DNA of 64,000 nucleotides, taken from Propionibacterium cyclohexanicum (lineage in GTDB: Bacteria; Actinomycetota; Actinomycetes; Propionibacteriales; Propionibacteriaceae). Below the pieces are notes generated by a model that saw nothing but the letters and a program-made list of their open reading frames with translations, was not told where the DNA came from and did no database searches. This document shows, piece by piece, positions 55,380-64,000 of this stretch. The position numbers were made by a program, and so were the translations under genes. Positions within the stretch are counted from its first letter, which is position 1; every line of letters begins with the position of its first letter. The stretch covers positions 1 through 64,000 of the forward strand of contig NZ_FOGZ01000013.1 of NCBI RefSeq assembly GCF_900111365.1. Direction: 5' to 3'.

Positions 55380-56811
55380 CGCCGACGCCTCCCGGGGCCG
55401 CGACGCCGGGGATGCGGGCCGGCGCAATGTGGACGACCTTCACGACGGTCATCTCGTCGAGCAATCCGGGACCGTAGCCACAGCCGTTTCCGCTGGCCCC
55501 TCGGGGGGTCGCCGACCCGCCGGGCGCACCTCCGAAGACCTCGTTGATCTTGACGGTGCCCACGCACAGCTCTTCGACGGCCCGCTGGGCATGGGCGAGA
55601 TCGGGCGTGAGCACGGTCGCCGCGAGGCCGTAACGGTCCTGGCTGGCCAGGGCGAGGCCCTCCTCGAAACTGCCGACGACCTGGATCGGCGCGATCGGCC
55701 CGAAGGTCTCCTCGCGGGTGAGCTCCATGTCGGGGCGGCAATCCGTGATCACCGTCGCCGGGTAGTGGAAGCCCGGCCCCTGCCCGATCTCGCCGCCGAC
55801 GAGGATCCGTGCCCCGGCCCGGGCTGCCGCATCCACCTGGGCGTGCACCCTCTCGCGCAGTGCCCCGTCCACGAGCGGGCCGAGCTCACCGGATTCGTTG
55901 ATCTGCTCAGCCTGGTGCACCAGGGCGTCGACCACCGGCCCGGCCACCGACTCATGCACGTAGACCCGCTCCACCGAGGTGCAGACCTGCCCGCTGTTGG
56001 CGAAGGCGCCCAGCGCGATCTGGGCCGCGGCCCACTGCGGGTCGACGCCTGCATCGACGACAAGGGGGTCGTTGCCGCCGTTCTCGAGCACGAGGTGGAC
56101 GCCGCTGTCCGCGGTCAGCCGCTGGATCTTGCGTCCGGTCGAGCTCGAGCCGATGTGGGCGACCACTCCGACGAGCGGGTGGGAGACCAGGGCGGCGCCG
56201 AGGGCCGGGCCCCCGGTCAGGGTCTGTACGACCCCCTCGGGCAGGCACTCGGTGAGGATCCGGCCGAACTCGCGGCCCAGCCGCGGGCAGTGCTCGCTCG
56301 GCTTGAGGATGAGGCAGTTCCCGGTGACCAGCGCCGCGGCCGCCAGCTCGCAGGCGACTGCCACCGGGTCGTTCCAGGGTGTCAGGGCCACTGCGACCCC
56401 GCGCGGCTCGCGGCGGCTGTAGTCGCTGCAATAGGCCTGCCCGGCCAGCCGGGTGCCGCCGTGCATGGTGCCCAGGACGGCGGTGCTGCGCAGTGTCGCT
56501 ACCCCGGCCCTGATGCCGTCAATCGCCTCACCGGTGGGCCGCCCGGTCTCGCGCGTGTTGATCTCGGCCAGCTGTGCAGCCCGCGCCTCCAGCAGGCCGG
56601 CCGCCTCGGTCAGCCTGGACGACCTATCCGCGGCAGCGGTACGTGCCCAGCCGGGCTGGGCACGCCAGGCTCGCCGGATCGCCTCGTTCGCAGTCTCGGG
56701 CGTGTCGACGGCCACGGTGTCCACCACGCTCCCGTCACGCGGATCGACGACGGTGAGCACGCCCTCCTCGGGGATCGTCGCGTCGTGCTCGGTGAAAGTG
56801 GGTACGGACAT
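55369..56811 (-). CDS. Aldehyde dehydrogenase family protein
   Basis: A 480-residue NAD(P)-dependent aldehyde dehydrogenase with TPWNDPVAVACELAAAALVTGN and KPSE for cofactor binding. The catalytic Glu is in LENGGNDP, a slightly altered form of ELGG, and the catalytic Cys in SGQVCTSVERV. EETFGPIAPI completes the signature. It is translationally coupled to the sugar fusion gene downstream (11-base overlap) and preceded by GGAGG. A role in converting a sugar aldehyde is inferred only from context. Confidence 0.88.
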   Translation of the reverse strand: MSVPTFTEHDATIPEEGVLTVVDPRDGSVVDTVAVDTPETANEAIRRAWRAQPGWARTAAADRSSRLTEAAGLLEARAAQLAEINTRETGRPTGEAIDGIRAGVATLRSTAVLGTMHGGTRLAGQAYCSDYSRREPRGVAVALTPWNDPVAVACELAAAALVTGNCLILKPSEHCPRLGREFGRILTECLPEGVVQTLTGGPALGAALVSHPLVGVVAHIGSSSTGRKIQRLTADSGVHLVLENGGNDPLVVDAGVDPQWAAAQIALGAFANSGQVCTSVERVYVHESVAGPVVDALVHQAEQINESGELGPLVDGALRERVHAQVDAAARAGARILVGGEIGQGPGFHYPATVITDCRPDMELTREETFGPIAPIQVVGSFEEGLALASQDRYGLAATVLTPDLAHAQRAVEELCVGTVKINEVFGGAPGGSATPRGASGNGCGYGPGLLDEMTVVKVVHIAPARIPGVAAPGGVGDEG

Positions 56812-56925
56812 GGTGCCTCCTGCGTGTGGTCTCGTGCGTGCCACTTACCCCGGCAGCAATCGCTCACACCTGCGATGCGCCGCACCACCACCCCGCCCAC
56901 CGCCGACTCCCGGAGCCTGATCCCC

Positions 56926-58035
56926 ATGGATGCTGCCGAACCCTTCACCGATGTGCACCGCATCGTCGTCCTGCGCGCAGGCGGGCTGGGGGATCTGCTG
57001 TTCACCGTCCCGGCTCTCCACGCCCTCCACGAGAGCTATCCGCAGGCCTCGATCGAGATCCTCGGCGCCCCAGTGGCTGCGCTGCTGGAAGGCCGGCTGC
57101 CCTTCCCGGTGACCACCCGGCGGCTGCCCCCGGTGGCCGGTGTGACAGCGCCGCCGGATCGGCCGACCGACGTGAGTGACTTCGTGGCGACGATCACGCA
57201 ACAGCCGATCGACCTGGCAGTCCAGTTGCACGGCGGCGGCCGGTTCTCGAACCCCTTCCTGCTCTCGCTCGGGGCGCGCCACACGGTGGGCTGCGCCACC
57301 GACGACGCCGACGCTCTCGAGCGGACCCTGCCCTATCGCTTCTACCAGCACGAGGTGGCGCGTGATCTCGAGGTGGTCGGCCTCGCGGGCGCGCTGACGA
57401 TGATGCGCGAACCCCGGCTCGCGCCACTCGACGAGGACCTGGCACGAGCCGACCAGGCGCTCGGCATCACGGCAGAGGGCCACTCCCCGCTGGTCGTCCT
57501 GCACCCGGGAGCGACCGATCCCCGCCGGCGCTGGCCGGTGGGCAACTTCGCCCAGCTCGCGTCCGCGCTCGCCCGCGAGGGCGCCCAGGTGGCCGTGATC
57601 GGTGACCGGAGCGAGCAGGAGCTTGCCGAGGCCGTCGTGAGGGAGGCAGAGGCCCGGGGCGGGTCGGCCGGCCGCTCCCCCGTCGTCTCGCTGGCTGGGC
57701 GCCTTGGGCTGGGCGGGCTGACCGGGCTGCTCGCCCGGGCCGATCTCGTGGTGGCCAACGACTCCGGCCCCCGCCACCTTGCCGACGCGCTGGGCACCGC
57801 GACCTGCTCGGTGTACTGGTGCGGCAATGTCATCACGGCCGGTCCGCAGACCCGACTGCGCCACCGCATCCGCATTGCCTGGGTCACCAGCTGCCCGGTG
57901 TGCGGGGTCGACGTCACCCAGGTGGGCTGGACCGCTCAACGATGCCCGCACGATCCGTCGTTCGTGGCGAGTGTTGGTGTCGACGCCGTGCTCGAGGACG
58001 CCCGGTCGCTGCTCGGCTCGGGTGTTGCCCACTGA
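56926..58035 (+). CDS. GT9 heptosyltransferase-like glycosyltransferase (third copy)
   Basis: A 369-residue GT9 enzyme with IVVLRAGGLGDLLFTVPALHAL, VVLHPGATDPRRRWP and VVANDSGPRHLADALGTATCSVYW. The C-terminal tail has Cys residues (SCPVCGVDVTQ and QRCPHD), as in other non-LPS GT9 proteins. The start may be ATG 56926, with GGAG about 10 bases upstream, or an earlier ATG at 56875. It diverges from the aldehyde dehydrogenase gene. It is the third GT9 enzyme of the cluster; together they may add successive heptose units to one acceptor or act on different ones. Confidence 0.85.
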   Translation: MDAAEPFTDVHRIVVLRAGGLGDLLFTVPALHALHESYPQASIEILGAPVAALLEGRLPFPVTTRRLPPVAGVTAPPDRPTDVSDFVATITQQPIDLAVQLHGGGRFSNPFLLSLGARHTVGCATDDADALERTLPYRFYQHEVARDLEVVGLAGALTMMREPRLAPLDEDLARADQALGITAEGHSPLVVLHPGATDPRRRWPVGNFAQLASALAREGAQVAVIGDRSEQELAEAVVREAEARGGSAGRSPVVSLAGRLGLGGLTGLLARADLVVANDSGPRHLADALGTATCSVYWCGNVITAGPQTRLRHRIRIAWVTSCPVCGVDVTQVGWTAQRCPHDPSFVASVGVDAVLEDARSLLGSGVAH

Positions 58036-58049
58036 TCGGGCCCGGATAT
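58024..58049 (+). promoter_or_regulatory. Possible SigB/SigF-type promoter of second Gsp39-like gene
   Basis: GTTG (58024-58027), a 16-base spacer and GGATAT (58044-58049) lie about 60 bases upstream of the start at 58111. It is a loose match to GTTT-N15-GGGTAT. Confidence 0.25.
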
Positions 58050-58110
58050 CGTCCCTTCACCGCCAGCCGAAACTTCGGCGCACAGGCCCGCAGTGTGCTT
58101 GCCTGGAAGC

Positions 58111-59007
58111 ATGTCCAGAAGCCAGTACACGTTCGAGAATCCAGTGACCCGCTATCCCCAGGTCGAGGCTCCCGAGGAGCAGGTGCCCGAGCCTGGCCAC
58201 GACACGCAACTGACTCCATCGGCCGACCACGGCGAGGAGACCTACCGGGGCTCCTCGCGCCTGGTGGGGCGAAAGGCCCTCATCACCGGCGGTGATTCCG
58301 GAATCGGGGCGGCGGTGGCCATCGCCTTCGCCCGCGAGGGCGCCGACGTGGCGTTCACCTATCTGCCCGAGGAGGAGGACGACGCCCAGCACGTGCGCAA
58401 CCAGGTCGAAACGGCCGGGCACAAGGCCGTGCTCATCCCGGGCGATCTTTCGCACAGCTCCTTCTGCTCCCAGGCGGTGAGCACCGCAGTACGCGAACTC
58501 GGCGGGCTCGACATCCTGGTCAACAATGCGGGCAAGCAGCTGTACTGCACCGACATCGTCGACCTGCCCGACGAGCAGTTCGAGCAGACCATGCGCACCA
58601 ATGTCTTTGCGCTGTTCCACCTCACCAAGGCCGCAGTGCCCCATCTGAGACCCGGCTCGACGATCATCAACACCACCTCGGTGCAGGCCTACCTGCCCTC
58701 CCCCATCCTGCTCGACTACGCCACCACGAAGGCCGCCATCAACGGGTTCACCAAGGCGCTCGCCGCGCAGCTTGCCCCCAAGGGCATCCGCGTCAATGCC
58801 GTGGCACCTGGTCCGATCTGGACTCCGCTGCAGCCCAGCGGCGGCCAGCCCAACGAGAAGCTGGCCCACTTCGGCTCCCAGACCCCGCTGGGACGCAGCG
58901 GCCAGCCCGCCGAACTGGCACCCGCCTATGTCTTCCTGGCCTCGCCCGAGTCGAGCTATGTGGCCGGCGAGACGCTCGCGGTGACCGGGGGAATGCCCAC
59001 CCCCTGA
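58111..59007 (+). CDS. Gsp39-type short-chain dehydrogenase (second copy)
   Basis: A 298-residue SDR with ITGGDSGIGAAVA, NNAG, INTTSVQAY and YATTKAA, and the same stress-protein-39 lead (PSADHGEETYRGSSRL) as the gene at 42249. DNA of the two genes is also similar; for example, they share an identical stretch of 18 bases within the cofactor region. The ATG at 58111 has GGAAGC close by, but a GTG at 58093 is possible. Substrate unknown. A long hairpin follows the stop. Confidence 0.88.
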   Translation: MSRSQYTFENPVTRYPQVEAPEEQVPEPGHDTQLTPSADHGEETYRGSSRLVGRKALITGGDSGIGAAVAIAFAREGADVAFTYLPEEEDDAQHVRNQVETAGHKAVLIPGDLSHSSFCSQAVSTAVRELGGLDILVNNAGKQLYCTDIVDLPDEQFEQTMRTNVFALFHLTKAAVPHLRPGSTIINTTSVQAYLPSPILLDYATTKAAINGFTKALAAQLAPKGIRVNAVAPGPIWTPLQPSGGQPNEKLAHFGSQTPLGRSGQPAELAPAYVFLASPESSYVAGETLAVTGGMPTP

Positions 59008-59097
59008 GCAGGCGAGCAGCACGCTGGCGTGTCGGCGATCCCGGCCGCGCGGCGAACCATCGCAGTCCCGATGGCGGGCCAGCGACGGACCTGACGC

Positions 59098-59132
59098 ATT
59101 GCGGGGGGAGGGCGTAAGCCCTCCCCCGCAAT
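59098..59132. terminator. Bidirectional hairpin between SDR and pntB
   Basis: Arms 59098-59113 and 59118-59132 pair over 15 bp with one bulged G around the loop GTAA. It lies between the converging ends of the SDR (stop 59007) and pntB (stop 59152). Confidence 0.75.
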
Positions 59133-59151
59133 GGCCTGTCGGGAACTCAGC

Positions 59152-60564
59152 TCACGAGGCGGGCTCCAGGGCCGGCAGCGCGGCGTTGATGGCGTCCACC
59201 GAGGCCTTCGCGTCGCCGAACAGCATCACCGTGTTCTCCTCGAAGAACAGCGGGTTCTGCACGCCGGCATAGCCGGCATTCATCGAGCGCTTGAACACGA
59301 TGACCTTCTTCGCCTCCCAGACATGGAGCACGGGCATGCCCGAGATCGGCGAGCCGGGATCCATCGCGGCCGGGTTGACGGTGTCGTTGGCGCCGATGAC
59401 AAGGGCCACGTCGGTGTCGGAGAAGTCGTCGTTGATCTCGTCCATCTCCATGACGATGTCATAGGGCACGTGCGCCTCCGCCAGCAGCACGTTCATATGA
59501 CCCGGCAGCCGTCCGGCCACCGGATGGATCCCGAAACGTACCTGTGTGCCCTGGGCCTGCAGCTTCTTCACGAGCTCGGCAACCGGGTACTGAGCCTGCG
59601 CCACGGCCATGCCATAGCCTGGGGTGATGATGACCTTCTCGGCACCTCGCAGCAGCTGCGCGGCACCGGCAGCATCCACCTCGGCGATGTCGCCCTGCGG
59701 GCCGGCCGCGGTACTGGCCGTCTCCTGCCCGAAGCCGCCCAGGATCACCGAGACGAAGGAGCGATTCATCGCCTTGCACATGATGTAGGACAGGATCGCA
59801 CCGGACGCGCCGACAAGGGCGCCGGTGACGATGAGCACGGACAGTCCCAGGCTGAATCCGCTGAACGCAGCCGCCCAGCCGGAGTAGCTGTTGAGCATCG
59901 AGATGACCACCGGCATGTCGGCACCGCCGATCGCCGCCACGAGATGGATGCCGAGCAGCAGCGCGAGCACCGTCAGGAGGATGAGCGGCAGCCAGCCGCC
60001 GCCGTTGGCGAACCAGATGCCGCAGGCGATGATCGCCACGAGGGCGCCGAGGTTGAGCCAGTTGCGTCCTGGCAGGGTGAGCGGGGCCGACTTGATCCGT
60101 CCGGAGAGCTTGCCCCAGGCCACGATCGATCCGGTGAAGGTGACGGCGCCGATGAAGATGCCGATCCACATCTCGTACATCGAGAACGCCTCGGCGTGCG
60201 GGTGCTCGAGATAGGCATTGATGCCGACGAGCACCGCGGCAGCACCGACGAAGCTGTGCAGCTGGGCGACGAGCTCGGGCATGCCGGTCATCTCGACCTT
60301 CGCCGCCTTGTACAGCCCGATGGCTGCGCCGATGACCATAGCGACTGCCATGAGCACCCAGGCGATGGTCCTGGTGTCCTGGCTGGCCATCGAGACCATC
60401 GAGGCGATGATGGCGAGCACCATGCCGAGGATGCCGAAGGCGTTGCCCCGCCGGGAGGTCTCGTGCTTGCTGAGCCCGGCCAATGCCAGGATGAACAGCA
60501 GGCCCGAGACGATGAACGTCGCATTGATGAAATTGCTGACCCGTGCCGTTTCGAGAAGCACCAT
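59152..60564 (-). CDS. pntB: NAD(P) transhydrogenase subunit beta
   Basis: A 470-residue membrane subunit of the proton-translocating nicotinamide nucleotide transhydrogenase. About nine hydrophobic segments fill residues 10-265. The NADP-binding domain follows (from about 290), with [51 protein letters not shown] and [17 protein letters not shown], which hold the NADP lid and the conserved Asp and Lys. It begins 6 bases after the pntA stop. It uses the proton-motive force to reduce NADP with NADH. The hairpin at 59098-59132 ends the operon. Confidence 0.96.
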   Translation of the reverse strand: MVLLETARVSNFINATFIVSGLLFILALAGLSKHETSRRGNAFGILGMVLAIIASMVSMASQDTRTIAWVLMAVAMVIGAAIGLYKAAKVEMTGMPELVAQLHSFVGAAAVLVGINAYLEHPHAEAFSMYEMWIGIFIGAVTFTGSIVAWGKLSGRIKSAPLTLPGRNWLNLGALVAIIACGIWFANGGGWLPLILLTVLALLLGIHLVAAIGGADMPVVISMLNSYSGWAAAFSGFSLGLSVLIVTGALVGASGAILSYIMCKAMNRSFVSVILGGFGQETASTAAGPQGDIAEVDAAGAAQLLRGAEKVIITPGYGMAVAQAQYPVAELVKKLQAQGTQVRFGIHPVAGRLPGHMNVLLAEAHVPYDIVMEMDEINDDFSDTDVALVIGANDTVNPAAMDPGSPISGMPVLHVWEAKKVIVFKRSMNAGYAGVQNPLFFEENTVMLFGDAKASVDAINAALPALEPAS

Positions 60565-60570
60565 CGCCGG

Positions 60571-62115
60571 TCACGCCTTCCTGAACATGTTGAGCATCCG
60601 GCGCGTCACCGAGAAGCCGCCGAAAACGTTGATGGACGCGATGAGCACGCCGAGCGCGGCGATGATCATGATCGCCGGATTGTCCTTGGGCAGCTGCAGC
60701 ATCGCCCCGACGATGATGATGCCGCTGATGGCATTGGTGACGCTCATGAGCGGGGTGTGCAGGGCGTGGGTGACATTCCAGACCACGTAGTAGCCGACGA
60801 CGACGGCCACGGCGAAGACGCTGAACAGCGAGATGAAGGATGCCGGGGCGAAGGTGAGCAGGGCGATGAGGGCGATGGCGAGCACGCCGACAACCGCGAA
60901 CGAGACGTACCAGGGCCGGGGTGGCTTGACAGCTTCCGGTTGTCTGTCCGCCACTGCCGCGGGCTTGACCGCCGGTGCCGCCGAGACCTGGATCGGTGGT
61001 GGCGGGAAGGTGATCTGGCCGTCCTTGGCCACCGTCATGTTCCGCAGCACCTCGTCGTCGAAGTCCACGACGAGCTGGCCATCCTTGCCCGGGGTGGCGA
61101 GCTTCAGCAGGTTCACCAGATTGGTGGAGTACAGCTGGCTGGCCTGGCCGGGCAGCCGGCTGGGCATGTCGGTGTATCCGATGATCGTGACCCCGTTGTC
61201 GGTGGTGTACTTCTCGCCGGGCCGGGTGAGCACGCAGTTGCCGCCGCCCAGCGCGGCGAGATCGACGATGACCGAGCCGGGCTTCATGGATGCGACCATC
61301 TCGGCGGTGATGAGCTTCGGGCTCGGACGCCCGGGGATGGCAGCGGTGGTGACGATGACATCGACCTTCGGGCACTGCTCGGCATACAGCTCGCCAGCAC
61401 GCTTGTTGTAGTCGTCGGTGGTTTGCTTGGCGTAACCGTCCGAGCTGACCGCCTGCTCGTCCCCGGCCGCCCGGACGTTCAGGAAGGTGGCGCCCATCGA
61501 CTCCACCTGCTCGGCCGTCTCGGGGCGCACATCGGTGGCGTAGACCTCTGCACCCATCGAGTTGGCCGCGCCAAGGGCGGCAAGGCCTGCCACTCCGGTG
61601 CCGATGACGAAGACCTTGGCGGGGGCGACCTTGCCGGCGGCCGTCACCTGGCCCCCGAAGGTGCGTCCATAGGCGTAGGCCGCCTCGACAATGGCGCGGT
61701 AGCCGGAGATATTGGCTGTGGAGCTCAGGGCATCCATGGACTGGGCGCGGCTGATACGCGGCACCATGTCCATGCTCATGCCGGTGACCCCGGCGCGCTG
61801 GAGGGCCTCGACGAGGCCAGGATTCTCTCGTGGGTGGAGGAAGGTGATGAGCGTCGCGCCGGCATGCATGGCGGCCAGTTCCTCCACGCTCGGCTCGTTG
61901 ACCGCCAGGACGATGTCGGCGCCCCATGCGGTGACGGTGTCGACCAGTTCTGCCCCGGCTGCCTCGTACTCGGCGTCGGGCAGCGCTGCCCGTGCTCCGG
62001 CACCACGCTCGACTGCGACCTCATAGCCCAGCTTCAGCAGCTGGGGCACGGTCTTCGGGGTGGCTGCCACCCGGCGTTCGCCAGGCAGCGATTCCCGTGG
62101 AATGCCTATTCTCAT
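60571..62115 (-). CDS. pntA: NAD(P) transhydrogenase subunit alpha
   Basis: A 514-residue single-chain alpha subunit, as in the PntA type. The NAD-binding domain (about residues 1-380) begins [20 protein letters not shown] and has [20 protein letters not shown] at about 170, and [15 protein letters not shown]. After a Pro-rich linker three to four membrane helices follow (about 415-514), ending [10 protein letters not shown]. The start is at 62115 because this is the conserved MRIGIP beginning. A TAATCT hexamer lies 7 bases upstream, so it is probably leaderless. Operon with pntB. Confidence 0.96.
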   Translation of the reverse strand: MRIGIPRESLPGERRVAATPKTVPQLLKLGYEVAVERGAGARAALPDAEYEAAGAELVDTVTAWGADIVLAVNEPSVEELAAMHAGATLITFLHPRENPGLVEALQRAGVTGMSMDMVPRISRAQSMDALSSTANISGYRAIVEAAYAYGRTFGGQVTAAGKVAPAKVFVIGTGVAGLAALGAANSMGAEVYATDVRPETAEQVESMGATFLNVRAAGDEQAVSSDGYAKQTTDDYNKRAGELYAEQCPKVDVIVTTAAIPGRPSPKLITAEMVASMKPGSVIVDLAALGGGNCVLTRPGEKYTTDNGVTIIGYTDMPSRLPGQASQLYSTNLVNLLKLATPGKDGQLVVDFDDEVLRNMTVAKDGQITFPPPPIQVSAAPAVKPAAVADRQPEAVKPPRPWYVSFAVVGVLAIALIALLTFAPASFISLFSVFAVAVVVGYYVVWNVTHALHTPLMSVTNAISGIIIVGAMLQLPKDNPAIMIIAALGVLIASINVFGGFSVTRRMLNMFRKA

Positions 62116-62128
62116 GGGACTGAGATTA
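62116..62128 (-). promoter_or_regulatory. Candidate -10 element of leaderless pntA
   Basis: TAATCT (62128-62123 on the minus strand) precedes the pntA ATG by 7 bases, and no ribosome-binding site is present. Confidence 0.45.
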
Positions 62129-62192
62129 CCGGTGCCTCAAGACAAAGTCGGCACCGGGACAGCCACCCATTCCCGGCCAACGACCGGCACCG

Positions 62193-62840
62193 TCATCGGG
62201 CCCCGACCTGGCCACTGTCATAGGCGTTGACCAAGGGCAGGAAGACCTCGTCGACGATCGAGTGGATGGCCTGCTCGCTCAGCGCCTGCATCGTCATGAG
62301 GATCTCGCCGTGCAGCAGATCAAAGGGCAGGTTCGCGACACGCGGCGGCAGCTCGCAGTGGAGCTCGCCACGGGCCCGCGCACGGGCCAGCGCCCCGTCC
62401 ATGCTCGGTCTAAGCCCGGCGAGCACCTGCTCGCGCATCTGTGCCGGGGTGGTGTGGATCTGCTCGAAGTACATTCCGGCGCCGGTGATGAGGAAGAACA
62501 TCTCGGCGCGCTGCTCGTTGACCTGCCTGAGGAGCTCGATGACATCGGTGCGCAGGGAGCCCGTGTCGATCTGGTGGATGGTTCGCTCGTCGATCCTGTG
62601 CCGCAGGGTCGCAATGACCAGCTCTGGCAGGCTCGACCAGCGCCGGTAGAGCACGGGCTTCGAGGTGCCAGCGCGGGCGGCCACCGAGTCATAGCTGAAG
62701 TTCTCGACCCCCTTGCCGACCAACTGCTCCCAGCCCGCATCCAGGATGGCCTTCTCCAGCGCGGCTCCCCTGCGTCGCGATCTGCGCTGGGCGGGCGGTG
62801 CCTCGGTGCGCTCATCGAGAGTGCTCTCTTTAAGGTCCAT
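62193..62840 (-). CDS. TetR-family regulator of the adjacent MFS exporter
   Basis: A 215-residue repressor. The N-terminal 25 residues are charged and disordered. The helix-turn-helix follows (YDSVAARAGTSKPVLYRRW, about residues 50-70), then a ligand-binding domain with EMFFLITGAGMYFEQI. It is divergent from the MFS gene, with the operator-like half-sites in the 92-base gap. Such pairs usually work as drug-responsive repressor and exporter; no ligand can be named. Confidence 0.9.
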   Translation of the reverse strand: MDLKESTLDERTEAPPAQRRSRRRGAALEKAILDAGWEQLVGKGVENFSYDSVAARAGTSKPVLYRRWSSLPELVIATLRHRIDERTIHQIDTGSLRTDVIELLRQVNEQRAEMFFLITGAGMYFEQIHTTPAQMREQVLAGLRPSMDGALARARARGELHCELPPRVANLPFDLLHGEILMTMQALSEQAIHSIVDEVFLPLVNAYDSGQVGAR

Positions 62841-62932
62841 TTGCGTATCTTAACGCACCGAGCTACCGTGCGTAAGAAACTGATCCGTATCTAATATTGG
62901 ACTGCTCGTCCACCTCGAACCAAGGACATACC
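62841..62932. promoter_or_regulatory. Divergent promoter with TGCGT/ACGCA operator half-sites
   Basis: Half-sites TGCGT (62842-62846), ACGCA (53-57 of the same 100) and TGCGT (62869-62873) form a 5-6-5 dyad plus an inverted pair CTTAACGCAC / GTGCGTAAG (62849-62858 and 62868-62876). A likely -10, TAATAT (62892-62897), lies 17 bases after the TGCGTA at 62869-62874, so a bound repressor would cover the -35 of the exporter gene. The MFS gene has AAGGA 8 bases before its GTG. Confidence 0.55.
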
Positions 62933-64000
62933 GTGAGCTCAGAACAATCGAAGCCGCCCCTCACCGGGACGAAGGGCATGGGCCTGCTGATCACCGCCAT
63001 CATCCTCGGCGCCATCATGCCGATCATGGACTCGACGATCGTCTCGATCGGACTCCAGACCCTCATCGGCGCCTTCCACACCACTGCCGCGACGATCCAG
63101 TGGGTGACAACCGGCTATCTCCTGGCGATGGCCGTGGCGGTGTGCGTGGTCGGCTGGGCGCAGGCCCGGTTCGGCGGACGCCGGCTGTGGCTGATGGCCC
63201 TCATCGCCTTCGTCGTGGGATCGCTCCTGTGCGCGCTGTCGTGGAACATCGCCTCCATCATCGCCTTCCGTGCCCTCCAGGGCTTCGCGGCGGGCGTGCT
63301 CATGCCGCTCATGCAGACCCTGGCCGTGCAGGAGGCGCGCCACCGCAACATCACCTCGCTGGGCAGCCTCATGAGCACGGTCTCGCTGCCGGTTGCGGTG
63401 GGCCCGATCGTCGGACCGGTGCTCGGCGGTATCGTGCTCAACTCGCTGTCGTGGCACTGGCTCTTCCTCATCAACGTGCCCTTCGGCATCGCTGCCATCG
63501 CAGTGGCAATCCCCGCCTTCCATGACGAACGCCCCGCGCAGGCCCAGCACCCCTCGCTCGACATCGTCGGTTTCCTCAGCGTCGCGGCAGGCCTGGCCGG
63601 TGTGCTGCTCGGCCTGACCAATATCGCCCGGGAGGACGGCTTCGCCCACGCCGATGTGGTGATCCCGCTCATCGTCGGTGTCGCGCTGCTGGTCTTCTTC
63701 GTGGCATGGCCACGCTCCCGCGACCCCCAGCGCACTCTCATCGACATCACCCTGCTGCGCGCCCGCTCGGTGGCATCGGCGAGTTCCGCGCTCTTCCTGG
63801 TCGGCGCGGCGATGTATGCCGCTCAGTTCCTCCTGCCGCTCTACTGGCAGGATCTGCGCGGCGAGAGTGTGCTCAACGCGGCCTTGCTGCTCGTGCCCCA
63901 GGGCGTTGGCTCCCTGCTGAGCCGGATCGTCGCAGGGCGCCTCACCGACCGCTTCGGCGGCCGCGTCATCGCGCTCACGGGCTTCCTGCTCACCGCAGCC
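62933..64000 (+). CDS. MFS drug:H+ antiporter, DHA2-like (3' end beyond window)
   Basis: The first 356 codons of a major-facilitator exporter, open to the window end. At least nine hydrophobic segments are visible. The first helix carries MDSTIVSIGL (motif D1 of the 14-helix DHA2 group), and FRALQGFAAGVLMP and PVAVGPIVGPVLGGIV (antiporter motif C) follow, then a central cytoplasmic link with LDIVGFLSVAAGLAG. The start is a GTG at 62933 with AAGGA 8 bases upstream. It is divergent from its presumed TetR repressor. Substrate unknown, probably drugs or other hydrophobic compounds. Confidence 0.9.
   Translation, partial: MSSEQSKPPLTGTKGMGLLITAIILGAIMPIMDSTIVSIGLQTLIGAFHTTAATIQWVTTGYLLAMAVAVCVVGWAQARFGGRRLWLMALIAFVVGSLLCALSWNIASIIAFRALQGFAAGVLMPLMQTLAVQEARHRNITSLGSLMSTVSLPVAVGPIVGPVLGGIVLNSLSWHWLFLINVPFGIAAIAVAIPAFHDERPAQAQHPSLDIVGFLSVAAGLAGVLLGLTNIAREDGFAHADVVIPLIVGVALLVFFVAWPRSRDPQRTLIDITLLRARSVASASSALFLVGAAMYAAQFLLPLYWQDLRGESVLNAALLLVPQGVGSLLSRIVAGRLTDRFGGRVIALTGFLLTAA

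Noticed and set aside
59131-62223. 1030-codon open frame on the plus strand antisense to pntAB
   Set aside because: It is exactly opposite two well-conserved genes, and its His/Asp/Glu/Gly-rich composition is typical of the complementary frame of GC-rich coding DNA.

Overview
The window is a GC-rich, densely coding stretch of an actinobacterial chromosome. Genes sit on both strands, and 4-base start/stop overlaps (ATGA, GTGA) are frequent. Lineage markers include a LysM-type resuscitation-promoting factor, an MprA/MprB-like two-component pair, a PAS-ANTAR protein, a GPP34 protein, a CHAD protein and many apparently leaderless starts. I infer Actinomycetota, possibly Propionibacteriaceae (Acidipropionibacterium-like). 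The genus is a guess from the flavour of the proteins, not from a search. No tRNA, rRNA or CRISPR array was seen. The only mobile-element trace is the 3' tail of a transposase at the left edge.

Layout. 1-8.3 kb: transposase tail, a four-helix membrane protein with a repetitive tail, a heterodimeric ABC exporter (two half-transporters on the minus strand), a HAD phosphatase and an EIIBCA sugar PTS permease closed by a perfect 20-bp hairpin. 8.3-26 kb: mostly housekeeping, with GPP34, serS, a PAP2/diacylglycerol-kinase fusion, pheA, fpg-aat, rpf, gltA, EcsC, alr, mug, argF, a low-molecular-weight tyrosine phosphatase, an S51 peptidase and an MprAB-like system. 26-28.5 kb: CHAD protein, an orphan Lac-family PTS EIIA/EIIB pair and an ABM-fold protein.

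28.5-37.7 kb: a six-gene minus-strand operon that looks lower in GC than its surroundings. It encodes an APC permease, two DUF1989 proteins, a biotin carboxylase annotated as urea/guanidine carboxylase, allophanate hydrolase and TetR. The paired DUF1989 genes point to guanidine rather than urea as the substrate: carboxylation, deimination to allophanate, then hydrolysis to ammonia and CO2. 37.9-44.6 kb: malQ, a SigB/SigF-type sigma factor, a zinc alcohol dehydrogenase, a Gsp39-type SDR, a YHS-like mini-protein and a PAS-ANTAR regulator.

44.7-58.0 kb: the most unusual region, a very GC-rich ADP-heptose type sugar cluster in a Gram-positive-type genome. It holds three GT9 heptosyltransferase-like proteins, GmhB, GmhA-like and HldE-like proteins, two further glycosyltransferases, an SDR, an aldehyde dehydrogenase, and a 795-residue protein joining a PfkB kinase, a nucleotidyltransferase and a GT2 glycosyltransferase. 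Paralogous Gsp39-type SDR genes in the same orientation flank it. No HldD epimerase is seen, and the heptosylated product is unknown. 59.1-64 kb: pntAB transhydrogenase, then a divergent TetR/MFS drug-exporter pair. The MFS gene runs off the right end.

Start codons were chosen by ribosome-binding site, by domain start, or by a recurring arrangement of a -10-like hexamer (TANNNT or CANNNT) exactly 6-7 bases before the initiator, which I read as leaderless transcription. All function calls come from reading motifs by eye.
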